Of a stretch of DNA of 64,000 nucleotides, positions 17,670-27,212 are shown one piece after another. The stretch is taken from the NCBI RefSeq assembly GCF_900232825.1, contig NZ_OCTP01000010.1, forward strand, positions 248,001-312,000, given 5' to 3'. This stretch comes from Anaerococcus sp. Marseille-P3625. Its GTDB lineage: Bacteria; Bacillota; Clostridia; Tissierellales; Peptoniphilaceae. The stretch's first letter is position 1. Each line of letters starts with the position of its first letter. Under the pieces are notes generated by a model that saw only the letters and a list, made by a program, of their open reading frames with translations, did no database searches and was not told where the DNA came from. A program made the position numbers and the translations under genes.

Positions 17670-19214
17670 TTAAAATATTTCTTTTTCTGTTATAATATAA
17701 TCTAATTTTTGGTCAAATTCATCCACATCAATTTCTGCAACTTCAAAATCACTTGCAAATAAGCCTGCTGATGTGGTTTGGTTTTCATTTAAAAATCTAT
17801 CGTAATAACCTCCACCATAGCCAAGGCGATTTTTACTTCTATCAAAGCCAAGACCCGGGACAAGAGTTAGGTCGGGATTTTCTATAAATTCTTTCCTATA
17901 AGATGTTGGAATTTTAAATTCTCCCTTAACAAGATCTTTTGTGTCATAAATTCTTACTGCTTTCATCTCTCTTTTGTAAGGATCACTTATAAAAGGAACG
18001 TAAACATCCTTACCAAATTCAAGAGATTTCTTGATTATTTCATAAGTATCAACTTCATCATTAACCGACACATAGATGAAAATTGTTTGGGCATCGGCAA
18101 AGAGAGAAGAATTAAGGAAGCTAGAATATATGCTGTAGTCAATCATTTTTTTCCTAGTTGGATCCATATTATATCTTATATCTCTAAATTTTTTTCTTAA
18201 AAATCTTTTGTTGTTTTTTTCGTTCATATTTTTATTTTCCTTATTTGTATCTTGTAAAGACTTTTCTACAATTTTTTTTAAGGAAGTGTTATCTTCTTTA
18301 AATTTTGCAATTTCTTCTTTTGATTCGATAGCGTAATTTTTTCTTATAGCATCAATTAATTCAGCTCCCAAAATCAATACGTTGGAAACTATGGTTAGCC
18401 AAATGAAAAGTGCCAAAATCCCTGCCAAAGCTCCATAAACAACGGACTGTTTAGAAAAATTTGTTATAAAAAATGAATAAATGAAAGTTGCTATATATAT
18501 TGTAATTGTGGCAAACAAACCTCCACGAAAAGCATCTTTATAATCAACCCTATCATCCTTATTATTAGGTGCATATCTATAGAAAAATCCAAAGGCCAAG
18601 GAAATTATTAAAATTGGTGCAAGAGTTAAAATAATTCTATACAAAGGAGAGGTCAAAGTTGCGATAATATTATCGAAAAATCCTCCAAAGGCTTTATCAG
18701 ACAATCTAGTTAATATATTGTATTTGATAAAACTAAGAATATTAGGTCCATATATTTGTGAAACCAAGATGAATATTACAAAAATTATAAATACAAGTGT
18801 GTATAAAACTGAAATCAATCTTTTTTTGATTGCTCTTTTTTCACGTTCTAAACCGTAAGCTCTGTTAATAGCCGTTATTAGATAATCTATACCCTTTGTT
18901 GCTGACCAAAGAGCAAATAAAACTGTAATGATATTTACAGAAGCAGATGATGAATTTATAAAAGTAGTATCTATCACTCTTATAGCAAGCTCTCTAGCAT
19001 TTTCAGGTAAAAAATCTATTAGAGAATAGATAGCCTCAACATTATCTTTCAATAGTCTTGATACAACATTTACTAGCACCATCAATAGGGGGATAGATGC
19101 TTGTAAAAGGAAAAATGAGAGAGCTGCAGAGTTTGTACTTATATTGTGTGTTTTAAATCTGTATATTAAATTTTCTAAAGTTTTCCTGATTTTTATTTTT
19201 GTTTCTAAATTCAT
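17670..19214 (-). CDS. YihY/BrkB membrane protein fused to 5-formyl-THF cyclo-ligase
   Basis: One uninterrupted frame with two unrelated parts. About the first 290 residues are a six-helix YihY/BrkB membrane protein (SAALSFFLLQASIP near the start, GALAGILALFIWL near the end). A charged linker follows, then about 180 residues of 5-formyltetrahydrofolate cyclo-ligase with the LVPGLGFDR and GYGGGYYDRFL signatures. The cyclo-ligase converts 5-formyl- to 5,10-methenyl-THF. Inside the linker an ATG at 18227 has AAGGA about 10 bases upstream, so a free 177-residue-class enzyme could also be made. ATG 19214 forms a TAATG overlap with the upstream peptidase stop; an ATG at 19238 is the alternative start. 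Confidence 0.85.
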   Translation of the reverse strand: MNLETKIKIRKTLENLIYRFKTHNISTNSAALSFFLLQASIPLLMVLVNVVSRLLKDNVEAIYSLIDFLPENARELAIRVIDTTFINSSSASVNIITVLFALWSATKGIDYLITAINRAYGLEREKRAIKKRLISVLYTLVFIIFVIFILVSQIYGPNILSFIKYNILTRLSDKAFGGFFDNIIATLTSPLYRIILTLAPILIISLAFGFFYRYAPNNKDDRVDYKDAFRGGLFATITIYIATFIYSFFITNFSKQSVVYGALAGILALFIWLTIVSNVLILGAELIDAIRKNYAIESKEEIAKFKEDNTSLKKIVEKSLQDTNKENKNMNEKNNKRFLRKKFRDIRYNMDPTRKKMIDYSIYSSFLNSSLFADAQTIFIYVSVNDEVDTYEIIKKSLEFGKDVYVPFISDPYKREMKAVRIYDTKDLVKGEFKIPTSYRKEFIENPDLTLVPGLGFDRSKNRLGYGGGYYDRFLNENQTTSAGLFASDFEVAEIDVDEFDQKLDYIITEKEIF

Positions 19215-21124
19215 TATTTCAGATGTCCATCGAACCATTTCTTAATCTCTTTTAATCTTTTTAACCTAGCGTGAGGTTTTCCAGATCTGGATAATTCGTG
19301 ATTTTCTCCATGGAAAACAAACATTTTGCTTTCAACTCCATTAAGTTTAATCTTACTATACATTTGCAAACCTTGCTCTAGTGGGCAACGATAATCACAA
19401 TCTGAATGGATAAATAGGGTAGGTGTTTTAACTTTGTCTGCATATTTTATAGGAGATTGATCCCAAATATTATCAAAACTATTCCAAATATCGCCATTTG
19501 TTTGATCACTTGCAAAATAATAGCCAATATCGCTAACTCCATAAAAGCTAGTCCAATTTGAAATTGATCTTTGAGAGCAAGCTGCCTTAAATCTATCAGT
19601 GTGACCGATTATCCAATTTGTCATAAAACCGCCATAAGATCCACCATAAACTCCCATTTTATTTGCATCAATTTGTGGGAATTTTTCAATAGTCAAATCA
19701 GTAAAGTGCATCAAATCATCATAGTCTATATCTCCGTATTTACCACGAATATCAGAAAATTTAACTCCATTGCCACTTGAGCCATGTGGATTAGTGTAAA
19801 TTATAATATAACCATCATTTGCAAAAACTTGGTGTTCGTGATGAAAAATATCAGAAAATTCTGTTTTTGGTCCACCATGGATACTTAGAATAGTAGGATA
19901 TTTTTTATTTTCATCAAAATCTGTCGGCAAAAGTACATATCCTTTTAGCATATCTCCGTTGGATTCAAATTCAAAAGTCTTAATAGGAGAAACATTACTT
20001 TTAACTTTATTTGCTATTAATATTTTTTCTACTTTATTTTTCTTTAATTCTGCCAAAGTATTTTCACCCATAGAAAAATAATAAATATCTTCATCTTTTA
20101 TGGAAAAATCTTCAACTTCATCATCTATTTCCAAAAATAAATTGCCGTTAATATCGATAGAATAAAGCTTGGTGGATTCTTTTTCTGTACTTATAAAGTA
20201 TAATTTATCATTTGCTTTGACAAAAGTTTTGCCATCTCCGTATCTTGCATCAGTACCCAAAGAATTGCCAAAGTCCATATCAAAATCATCATCGTTTATT
20301 TTTTTGTAATTTCCATCAAAATCGCAAGAGTATATAAAGGCATCTTCATTTACTCCACCTTTTTCCATATTTGTTGCCACAAAAATTATCTTATCATCCA
20401 AAAATTCTGCCCTATAATATGAAAACTCGTTTTTTATCAAAGTTTTTTCTTCTTTTGAGTTGATATCTAACAAAATAAGATCTTCTTTAAGACCCATCAC
20501 TTTATTTTCGTCGTAATTTGTTTTGCTGAAAATAGCCTTGGTAAAATCATCATTTAAGCTAAATTGATTTATTTCCTTATCAAAATTTGAATCGATTATT
20601 TTACTTAATTGATCTTTTTTGCTGTCGTAAAAATAGTAGGCAGAAGGTCTATAATCTAAATATCCTTCTCCATTAGCGTAAAATGGCAAAGTATCAAGTT
20701 TTTTAAAGTACTTATTTTTTTCATCTTTTGCTTTTTCTTTTTTGCTTTTTTTATCACTTGCTTTTACTAGAAATAAGTCGTCTTTTAACCATTTGATACT
20801 AGTTACATCTTTTTTTATAGAAAATATTTCTCTGCCAATTCCATGGTCAGTAACTTTTTTAAAGCTGTCTTTTTCGTTATTTGACCTTGCCTTATAAATT
20901 AAATTACTGTCTTTGTCAAAAGTATAAATGGAAGAATCACCTTCGTCTGTGATAGGATAAGTTTCACCTGTTTTTGTAAGGTAAATCCAAATATTTAAAT
21001 CATATTTGTTTTTTTCAAAATTGCCTTTAACTCTTGTATATGCTAATTTACTTTTATCATTAGATATATCTAAATTTGAAAAAAATTCATAGGATAAAAT
21101 ATCTTTAATTTTAGTTTTTTTCAT
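19214..21124 (-). CDS. S9 family peptidase (acylaminoacyl/dipeptidyl peptidase type)
   Basis: A 636-residue cytosolic serine peptidase of the prolyl oligopeptidase family. The first two thirds is a degenerate beta-propeller. The C-terminal alpha/beta-hydrolase carries GGSYGGF (nucleophile about S496), DYRCP (about D577) and ENHELS (about H609). It probably trims peptides taken up or released inside the cell, as expected of an amino-acid fermenter. A TTG 18 bases upstream is open, but the ATG at 21124 follows directly on a G8A9 tract that must act as the ribosome site. The stop overlaps the YihY-fusion start. Confidence 0.9.
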   Translation of the reverse strand: MKKTKIKDILSYEFFSNLDISNDKSKLAYTRVKGNFEKNKYDLNIWIYLTKTGETYPITDEGDSSIYTFDKDSNLIYKARSNNEKDSFKKVTDHGIGREIFSIKKDVTSIKWLKDDLFLVKASDKKSKKEKAKDEKNKYFKKLDTLPFYANGEGYLDYRPSAYYFYDSKKDQLSKIIDSNFDKEINQFSLNDDFTKAIFSKTNYDENKVMGLKEDLILLDINSKEEKTLIKNEFSYYRAEFLDDKIIFVATNMEKGGVNEDAFIYSCDFDGNYKKINDDDFDMDFGNSLGTDARYGDGKTFVKANDKLYFISTEKESTKLYSIDINGNLFLEIDDEVEDFSIKDEDIYYFSMGENTLAELKKNKVEKILIANKVKSNVSPIKTFEFESNGDMLKGYVLLPTDFDENKKYPTILSIHGGPKTEFSDIFHHEHQVFANDGYIIIYTNPHGSSGNGVKFSDIRGKYGDIDYDDLMHFTDLTIEKFPQIDANKMGVYGGSYGGFMTNWIIGHTDRFKAACSQRSISNWTSFYGVSDIGYYFASDQTNGDIWNSFDNIWDQSPIKYADKVKTPTLFIHSDCDYRCPLEQGLQMYSKIKLNGVESKMFVFHGENHELSRSGKPHARLKRLKEIKKWFDGHLK

Positions 21125-21140
21125 TTTTTTTTCCCCCCCC
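21124..21140 (-). promoter_or_regulatory. Homopolymeric ribosome-binding site (G8 then A9)
   Basis: On the minus strand, eight G (21140-21133) are followed by nine A (21132-21124), the last A being the start codon A. No other Shine-Dalgarno precedes the S9 peptidase. Slippage in either run would change spacing or strength, so this is a possible contingency tract. Confidence 0.6.
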
Positions 21141-21265
21141 AAATCAATTAATTAATTTGCTAATTTATATAGTTAATTATACGATAAAATTTACTTTTAG
21201 AGAAATTATTGTGTTTATAATTAATCAGATAGGGGTAAATAATTAAAAAGTAAAGGAGAGTAGTT

Positions 21266-21802
21266 ATGAAAATAGATTTAAGGGGAAAAAATTTAAACAT
21301 AACTGATGACATTTCTGAAGAAGTTGAAAAAAAGTTTTCTAGACTTGATAAATACTTCAAAGAAGAACAAGAATTGGATGTTAAGTTATCTAAAGAGGGA
21401 AATGAATTTGTTGCTGAAACAACAGCAATGCTAGGAGGTGGAACAATCCTACGTGCAGAAGCAAGTGATGAAACTATCTATAACGCTATAGATAGAGTTA
21501 TGGATGCACTTGTTAAACAAGTTAATAAATATAAAACAAGATTAAGAAAAGATAGACATCAAGCTTCAATTAGATTTGAAAGCTTTGATAATAATATAGA
21601 TGAAAGTTCAGATGAAAAAGAACTAACAATCAAAAGAGATAAAACAATTTCAGTTAAGCCTATGAGTACCGAAGAAGCAATTTTGCAAATGGAACTTGTA
21701 GATCATGATTTCTTTGTATACTTAGACGATGTTGATGGTGATGTTAATGTCGTTTATAAGAGAAAAAAAGGAGATTATGGAAGAATAAGACCAAGAAAAT
21801 AG
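21266..21802 (+). CDS. hpf: Ribosome hibernation-promoting factor, long form
   Basis: A 178-residue long-type HPF. The N-terminal S30AE domain (about 1-105) binds the 30S decoding site. After a linker, the C-terminal domain (about 120-178; MSTEEAILQMELVDHDFFV) mediates dimerisation into 100S ribosomes. AAAGGAG precedes ATG 21266. The gene ends at a strong terminator and precedes secA, a common order in Firmicutes (hpf-secA-prfB). Confidence 0.93.
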   Translation: MKIDLRGKNLNITDDISEEVEKKFSRLDKYFKEEQELDVKLSKEGNEFVAETTAMLGGGTILRAEASDETIYNAIDRVMDALVKQVNKYKTRLRKDRHQASIRFESFDNNIDESSDEKELTIKRDKTISVKPMSTEEAILQMELVDHDFFVYLDDVDGDVNVVYKRKKGDYGRIRPRK

Positions 21803-21828
21803 AAAAAGAGCATTTATGCTCTTTTTTT
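21803..21828 (+). terminator. hpf terminator
   Basis: AAAAAGAGCA (21803-21812) pairs with TGCTCTTTTT (21817-21826) around TTTA, followed by more T. It starts right after the hpf stop. Confidence 0.85.
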
Positions 21829-21892
21829 GTTGAAAAAAGCCAATAAATAAGGTACTATCATCTTTAAGTAATCATTATTTGATAAGAATTTA

Positions 21893-21932
21893 AACGCAGA
21901 GTCTTATTGACTAGAATATTCTGCGTTTTTTC
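21893..21932 (+). terminator. Second hairpin with T-tail upstream of secA
   Basis: AACGCAGA (21893-21900) pairs with TCTGCGTT (21920-21927) around a 19-base loop, followed by T5. It lies 90 bases after the hpf terminator with no gene between. It could end a small RNA, attenuate a secA transcript begun further upstream, or back up the hpf terminator. A TATAAT at 21955-21960 could start the secA mRNA downstream. Confidence 0.5.
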
Positions 21933-22055
21933 TATGAAATATTTAAATCAAAAGTATAATTATTATATTAGTTTACAAATAATCTATTATCCTTTATTAT
22001 ATTAATGGAAAAGCTTGATTATTTTGTAAATCGAGAGAATTGGAAGGTGAAAAAT

Positions 22056-24815
22056 TTGGCAATATTTAAGCTATTTAAATCATTTAGTGAAAAAGAAATT
22101 GAAAATAACCAAAAAGCTGTAGATCAAATTCTTGCTCTGGATGAAAAAATGCAACAATTAACTGATAGCCAGTTAAGAAATAAGACAGAAGAATTTAAAG
22201 AAAGATACAAAAATGGTGAATCTTTGGATGACTTATTACCAGAAGCTTTTGCTGTAGTTCGCGAGGCAAGTGATAGAGTTTTGGGTATGAAACATTATCC
22301 AGTGCAATTACTTGGTGGCATTGTTCTACATAACGGTCAGATTGCTGAGATGAAAACAGGTGAAGGAAAAACTCTTGTTGAAACTTGTCCAGCTTACCTA
22401 AACGCACTAACTGGTAAGGGCGTTCATATAGTAACAGTTAACGACTATCTAGCTAAGCGTGACCAAGAGTGGATGGGTAAAATTTATACATTTTTGGGAA
22501 TGTCTGTTGGATGTATTGTCTATGGTCTAACAAATAGCGAAAGACAAACAAACTACAACGCAGATATTACCTATGGTACAAATAACCAATTTGGTTTTGA
22601 TTACCTAAGAGATAACATGGTAATTTACAAGGAAGATATGGTTCAACGTGGACTAAATTATGCTATAGTCGATGAGGTTGACTCAATACTTATAGATGAG
22701 GCTCGTACACCACTTATTATTTCTGGTCAAGGAGATGAATCTACCGATACTTATATTAAGGCAAACGAGTTTATTTTAACTCTTGAAGGTAGAATACTAG
22801 ATCCAAACGAAGATGCAGATATAGATCCTTTTGATAGAGAATTTAAGGTTGAAGATGTAGATTTCCTAGTTGATGAGAAGAGAAAGACATCTAACCTTAC
22901 AGAAAAAGGTACTGCAAAAGCAGAAAAATTCTTTGGCATTGAAAACTTATCTGATAGCGAAAACTTGGAATTATCTCACTATATTAACAACGCCCTAAAA
23001 GCAAATACAACTATGCATAGAGATATTGATTATGTTGTAAACAAAGGTCAAGTTGAGATAGTTGATGAGTTTACAGGTCGTATTATGCAAGGTAGAAGAT
23101 TCTCCGATGGACTTCACCAAGCTATAGAAGCTAAAGAAGGCGTTGAAGTAAAAGCAGAAAGTAAAACACTTGCAACAATTACTTTCCAAAACTACTTTAG
23201 AATGTATGACAAGTTATCAGGCATGACTGGTACTGCAAAAACAGAAGAAGAGGAATTTGATGAGATTTACAACCTAGACGTTGTTGAAATTCCAACAAAT
23301 AGACCAATTGCAAGAAAAGATGATGTAGACCATGTTTATATAAATGAAAATGGAAAGTACAAGGCTATAATTGATGAAATCAATAGAGTTCATCCAACAG
23401 GCCAACCAATCCTAATAGGTACAATTTCTATCGAAGCAAGTGAAAGATTATCAGCTGCTCTAAAGAAAGCTGGAATCAAACACACAGTACTAAATGCCAA
23501 AAACCACGAAAGAGAAGCTGCAATTGTAGCAGAAGCAGGAAGACTTGGAGCTGTAACAATTGCAACCAACATGGCAGGTCGTGGTACAGATATTATGCTT
23601 GGTGGTAATGTCGATGATATGGCTATGCAAAAATTAAAAAGAGATGGAATGAGCGAAGAATTGCTTGAACAAGTTGATAGCTTTGCTGAAACAAATGACC
23701 AAGAAGTTCTTGAAGCACGTAAAAAGTATAGACACGAAAAAGATTTAATCAGACCAAGAGTAAGAGAAGAAGCAGAGCTTGTTAAAAAAGCAGGTGGATT
23801 ATATATAATTGGTTCAGAACGTCACGAATCAAGACGTATAGATAACCAGTTAAGAGGTCGTTCTGGAAGACAAGGTGACCCAGGTCAATCAAGATTTTTC
23901 ATCTCTCTTGAAGATGATCTAATAAGATTAAATGGTGGAGAACAAGTTGCAAAATTCATATCAAATGCTAATTTTGATGAAAATGAACCAATAGTTTCAA
24001 GAATGGTAACAAAATCAATAGAAAAAGCCCAAACAAGAGTTGAGGCTAATAACTTTGCAACACGTAAAAGAGTCCTACAATACGATGATGTTATGAATAA
24101 ACAAAGAACAATTATTTATAACGAACGTAAGGATGTACTTTATGGACACGATATGAAAGAAGCTATTATTTCAATGATAAAAGAAGTAATAGAAGGATCA
24201 GTATATTCTTTCACCAATCCTGAAGTAAAACCAGAAAATTGGGAAATGGTTGCCTTATTAAATCACCTAAACAGCCTAGGAATTCCAGTAACTCAATTGC
24301 ATTTTGAAAATATAAATGATTACACCCAACAAGAATTGATTGATTATATATATCAAGCTACTCTAGCCAAATATGAGGATAAGGAAGCTCAATTTGGTTC
24401 TGAAAATATGAGAGAAGTTGAGCGTGTAATTATGCTTCGTGTAATCGACCAAAAATGGATGGATCATATCGATGCTATGGATCAAATGAGAAAAGAAATA
24501 GGCGTTCGCGCTATGGGTAATGACGATCCAGTTCGTGCATACACCAATGAAGGTTTTGATATGTATGAAGAAATGACAAGATCAATCCAAGAAGATACAG
24601 TTAGATACATGATGAATGTTGAAATCAGACAAAATATTCAAAGAAAGCAAATTTTAAGACCAGATAAAGAACTTCAACCAGCTGACGATGGAAGTGACGA
24701 TATAAGTGTGCTATCAGCTGATGAATTAAAAGAAAATGAACAATACAACAATTTAAATAGGGCAGAACGTAGAAGACTTGAACGTGAAGCTAGAAAAAAT
24801 AATGTAAAGAGATAA
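22056..24815 (+). CDS. secA: Preprotein translocase ATPase SecA
   Basis: Motor ATPase of Sec export, about 919 residues. It has the GEGKT P-loop near residues 102-106, DEVD and the IDEAR motif, a preprotein cross-linking domain, and the second RecA domain with QLRGRSGRQGDPG. The frame is open from ATG 22005, but that ATG lacks a ribosome site. TTG 22056 has GGAAGGTG at 22042-22049 and gives the family-typical AIFKLFKSFS start. The C-terminus ends in a basic helix (NRAERRRLEREARK) without the usual zinc-binding cysteines. prfB follows 2 bases after the stop, so they are co-transcribed. Confidence 0.95.
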   Translation: MAIFKLFKSFSEKEIENNQKAVDQILALDEKMQQLTDSQLRNKTEEFKERYKNGESLDDLLPEAFAVVREASDRVLGMKHYPVQLLGGIVLHNGQIAEMKTGEGKTLVETCPAYLNALTGKGVHIVTVNDYLAKRDQEWMGKIYTFLGMSVGCIVYGLTNSERQTNYNADITYGTNNQFGFDYLRDNMVIYKEDMVQRGLNYAIVDEVDSILIDEARTPLIISGQGDESTDTYIKANEFILTLEGRILDPNEDADIDPFDREFKVEDVDFLVDEKRKTSNLTEKGTAKAEKFFGIENLSDSENLELSHYINNALKANTTMHRDIDYVVNKGQVEIVDEFTGRIMQGRRFSDGLHQAIEAKEGVEVKAESKTLATITFQNYFRMYDKLSGMTGTAKTEEEEFDEIYNLDVVEIPTNRPIARKDDVDHVYINENGKYKAIIDEINRVHPTGQPILIGTISIEASERLSAALKKAGIKHTVLNAKNHEREAAIVAEAGRLGAVTIATNMAGRGTDIMLGGNVDDMAMQKLKRDGMSEELLEQVDSFAETNDQEVLEARKKYRHEKDLIRPRVREEAELVKKAGGLYIIGSERHESRRIDNQLRGRSGRQGDPGQSRFFISLEDDLIRLNGGEQVAKFISNANFDENEPIVSRMVTKSIEKAQTRVEANNFATRKRVLQYDDVMNKQRTIIYNERKDVLYGHDMKEAIISMIKEVIEGSVYSFTNPEVKPENWEMVALLNHLNSLGIPVTQLHFENINDYTQQELIDYIYQATLAKYEDKEAQFGSENMREVERVIMLRVIDQKWMDHIDAMDQMRKEIGVRAMGNDDPVRAYTNEGFDMYEEMTRSIQEDTVRYMMNVEIRQNIQRKQILRPDKELQPADDGSDDISVLSADELKENEQYNNLNRAERRRLEREARKNNVKR

Positions 24816-24817
24816 AA

Positions 24818-25934
24818 ATGACCGAAATTTACGAACTTAGAGAAAAAATTGAAGAATTATCTAAGGCAATAAAATTAATAGGAGATTCTCTTTGACCCAA
24901 TAAAATTGGAAGCTGATATAGCAAGACTTGAAAAAGAAACTTACAAAACAGATTTTTGGGATGATAGTCAGAAAGCTCAAAAAACTATGTCTATCTTAGC
25001 TGAAAAAAAAGATGAATTTGAAGAATATAATTTCATTAAAAAAAGTCTTGATGATGATGTTGACTTACTCGATTTAGTTGAAATGAGCGAAAATAGGGAG
25101 AGTAAAACTTTAGAGGAAATCGAAGATAATTTACTAGCCTTGTCAAAAGAAATCAAAACCATGAAGTTAAAAATCCAACTTAATGGTGAATATGACAAGA
25201 ACAACGCTTATATGTCGATAAATGCTGGAGCAGGTGGACTTGAAGCTACAGATTGGGTTAGTATGTTGCTTAGGATGTACACCAGATATTTTGAAAGACA
25301 CGGTTTTAAATATACCATAACAGAATTTAATAACGAAGAAGCTGGTGGAATCAAATCTGTAACCTTATATGTAAGTGGTCCTTTTGCTTATGGTTATCTT
25401 AATGGAGAAAAGGGCGTTCATAGATTAGTTCGAATTTCTCCTTTTGATAGCAACGCCAGACGTCACACATCTTTTGCATCGGTTGACATTTATCCAGAAT
25501 TAGATGATATTTCTGATATAGAAATCGATCCTAATGACCTTAGAATTGACACCTACAGAGCAAGTGGAGCTGGTGGCCAACATGTTAATAAAACTGATTC
25601 TGCAGTTAGAATTACCCATTTGCCAACAGGAGTTGTCGTAAGTAGTCAAGCAGAAAGAAGTCAAGTGCAAAATAAAGAAACTGCTATGAGACAACTTTAT
25701 GCAAAGCTTATACAAATAGCCAAAGAAGAGCAAAGAGAAAAAATATCCGATATTAAAGGCAAATACACTCAAATTGCCTGGGGAAGCCAGATAAGATCCT
25801 ATGTTTTCCAACCCTATACACTAGTAAAAGATCATAGAACAAATTATGAAGTAGGTAATGTTGAAAGTGTGATGGATGGAGATATACAAGGCTTCATTGA
25901 TGCTTATTTAGCTCTTAATACTAATGATAATTAA
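24818..25934 (+). CDS. prfB: Peptide chain release factor 2, programmed +1 frameshift
   Basis: RF2 terminates translation at UGA and UAA. The first 25 codons run from ATG 24818 to an in-frame TGA at 24893. A +1 shift at CTT-TGA-C continues into the main frame (GAC at 24894) to TAA at 25934, giving 371 residues. The main part carries the RF2-specific SPF recognition motif (RISPFDS) and the catalytic GGQ in GAGGQHVNK. Low RF2 slows UGA decoding and favours the shift, giving autoregulation. It follows secA closely and has its own terminator at 25937-25959. Confidence 0.96.
24880..24896 (+). other. prfB: prfB +1 recoding site
   Basis: Slippery CTTTGAC (24890-24896) with a Shine-Dalgarno-like AGGAG at 24880-24884 five bases upstream. 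The layout matches the bacterial RF2 autoregulatory site, with slightly wider spacing than the E. coli one. Confidence 0.93.
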
Positions 25935-25936
25935 TG

Positions 25937-25959
25937 GGAGGATAAGATCCTCCTTTTTT
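25937..25959 (+). terminator. prfB terminator
   Basis: GGAGGAT (25937-25943) pairs with ATCCTCC (25947-25953) around AAG, then T6. It lies immediately before the trpS ribosome site, so trpS may depend on readthrough or on a promoter within prfB. Confidence 0.82.
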
Positions 25960-25971
25960 ATAGGAGAAAAA

Positions 25972-27063
25972 ATGACTGACAAAAAAATTATTTTAACTGG
26001 AGATAGACCAACAGGAAGACTACACTTAGGTCACTATGTTGGTAGCTTAAAAAATCGAGTATTGATGCAAGAAGCAGGCGATTATGATCAAATGTATATA
26101 ATGATTGCAGATAGCCAAGCCTTGACAGACAATTTTGACAATCCAGGAAAAATTAGAGAAAATCTTATCGAAGTTGCCCTAGATTATTTATCTGTTGGCA
26201 TAGATCCTAACAAAGTTACAATATTTGTCCAATCTCAAATTGAAGAACTAACTGAACTTACATTTTATTTTCTAAATCTTGTAACACTTTCAAGGCTTGA
26301 AAGAAATCCAACCGTAAAATCAGAAATTAAGTTAAGAGGCTTTGAAACAAGCCTTCCAGCAGGATTTTTGATTTATCCAGTAAGCCAGGCTGCTGATATT
26401 TTGTTATTTGATGCAAATATTATTCCAGTTGGAGTTGACCAAGAACCAATGCTTGAGCAAGCAAGAGAAATAGCCAGATCTTTTAATAGTATATATGGTG
26501 AAATTTTTACAGAACCAAAGGCAGTTTTACCAGAAAATGAAACTGCAAGACGTATGCCAGGGATAGATGGCAATGCAAAAATGAGTAAGTCTTTGGGTAA
26601 TGCCATATATTTAGCAGATGATAAAAAGACTCTAAAGAAAAAAGTTATGAGTATGTTTACAGATCCAGATCACATAAACATAGACGATCCAGGAAAAGTT
26701 GAGGGAAATGTTGTATTTACTTACCTTGATGTATTTTCTAACGAGAGTCACTTCCAAAAATATTTGCCAGAATATAAAAATCTTGAAGAGCTTAAAGCTC
26801 ACTACAGAAAAGGTGGGCTAGGGGATGTAAAAGTTAAAAAATTCCTAATAAAGGTCTTGGAAGAAGAATTAGAGCCAATTAGACAAAGAAGAGCTGACTA
26901 TGAAGCAAATATTGATAAAGTAGTAGATATTCTTCAAAAAGGAAGCGAAAAGGCAAGAAAAGTTGGCAGACAAAAAGTTAACCAAGTCAAAAAAGCCATG
27001 GGAATTGATTATTTTTCTGATGATAAATTCTTAAAAGAAATGGAAAATAAATATAATAAATAA
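25972..27063 (+). CDS. trpS: Tryptophanyl-tRNA synthetase
   Basis: Charges tRNA-Trp. A 363-residue class I synthetase with a HIGH-type GHYVG motif in LHLGHYVG and the KMSKS loop in NAKMSKSLGN. The open frame extends 16 codons upstream over the prfB end and its terminator hairpin, but TAGGAG at 25961-25966 selects ATG 25972. It sits close behind the prfB hairpin. No T-box leader is seen. Confidence 0.94.
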   Translation: MTDKKIILTGDRPTGRLHLGHYVGSLKNRVLMQEAGDYDQMYIMIADSQALTDNFDNPGKIRENLIEVALDYLSVGIDPNKVTIFVQSQIEELTELTFYFLNLVTLSRLERNPTVKSEIKLRGFETSLPAGFLIYPVSQAADILLFDANIIPVGVDQEPMLEQAREIARSFNSIYGEIFTEPKAVLPENETARRMPGIDGNAKMSKSLGNAIYLADDKKTLKKKVMSMFTDPDHINIDDPGKVEGNVVFTYLDVFSNESHFQKYLPEYKNLEELKAHYRKGGLGDVKVKKFLIKVLEEELEPIRQRRADYEANIDKVVDILQKGSEKARKVGRQKVNQVKKAMGIDYFSDDKFLKEMENKYNK

Positions 27064-27069
27064 ATTCAC

Positions 27070-27100
27070 AAGTCATAAGCGATAAACTTATGACTTTTTT
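27070..27100 (+). terminator. trpS terminator
   Basis: AAGTCATAAG (27070-27079) pairs with CTTATGACTT (27087-27096), followed by T4. Confidence 0.82.
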
Positions 27101-27112
27101 ATTAAAAATTTC

Positions 27113-27140
27113 TTGTATAATAAAAATTTTATTGTATAAT
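27113..27140 (+). promoter_or_regulatory. Probable promoter of the NSS transporter gene
   Basis: TTGTAT (27113-27118), a 16-base spacer and TATAAT (27135-27140). It leaves a leader of about 65 bases before the start codon. A second TATAAT at 27116-27121 lies within it. Confidence 0.5.
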
Positions 27141-27212
27141 TAAAAATAAAACTTCTCTTTCACTTTAAAGCGTGATATAGTTTTTTTAAATTTATTTTAT
27201 TAGGAGATAATC

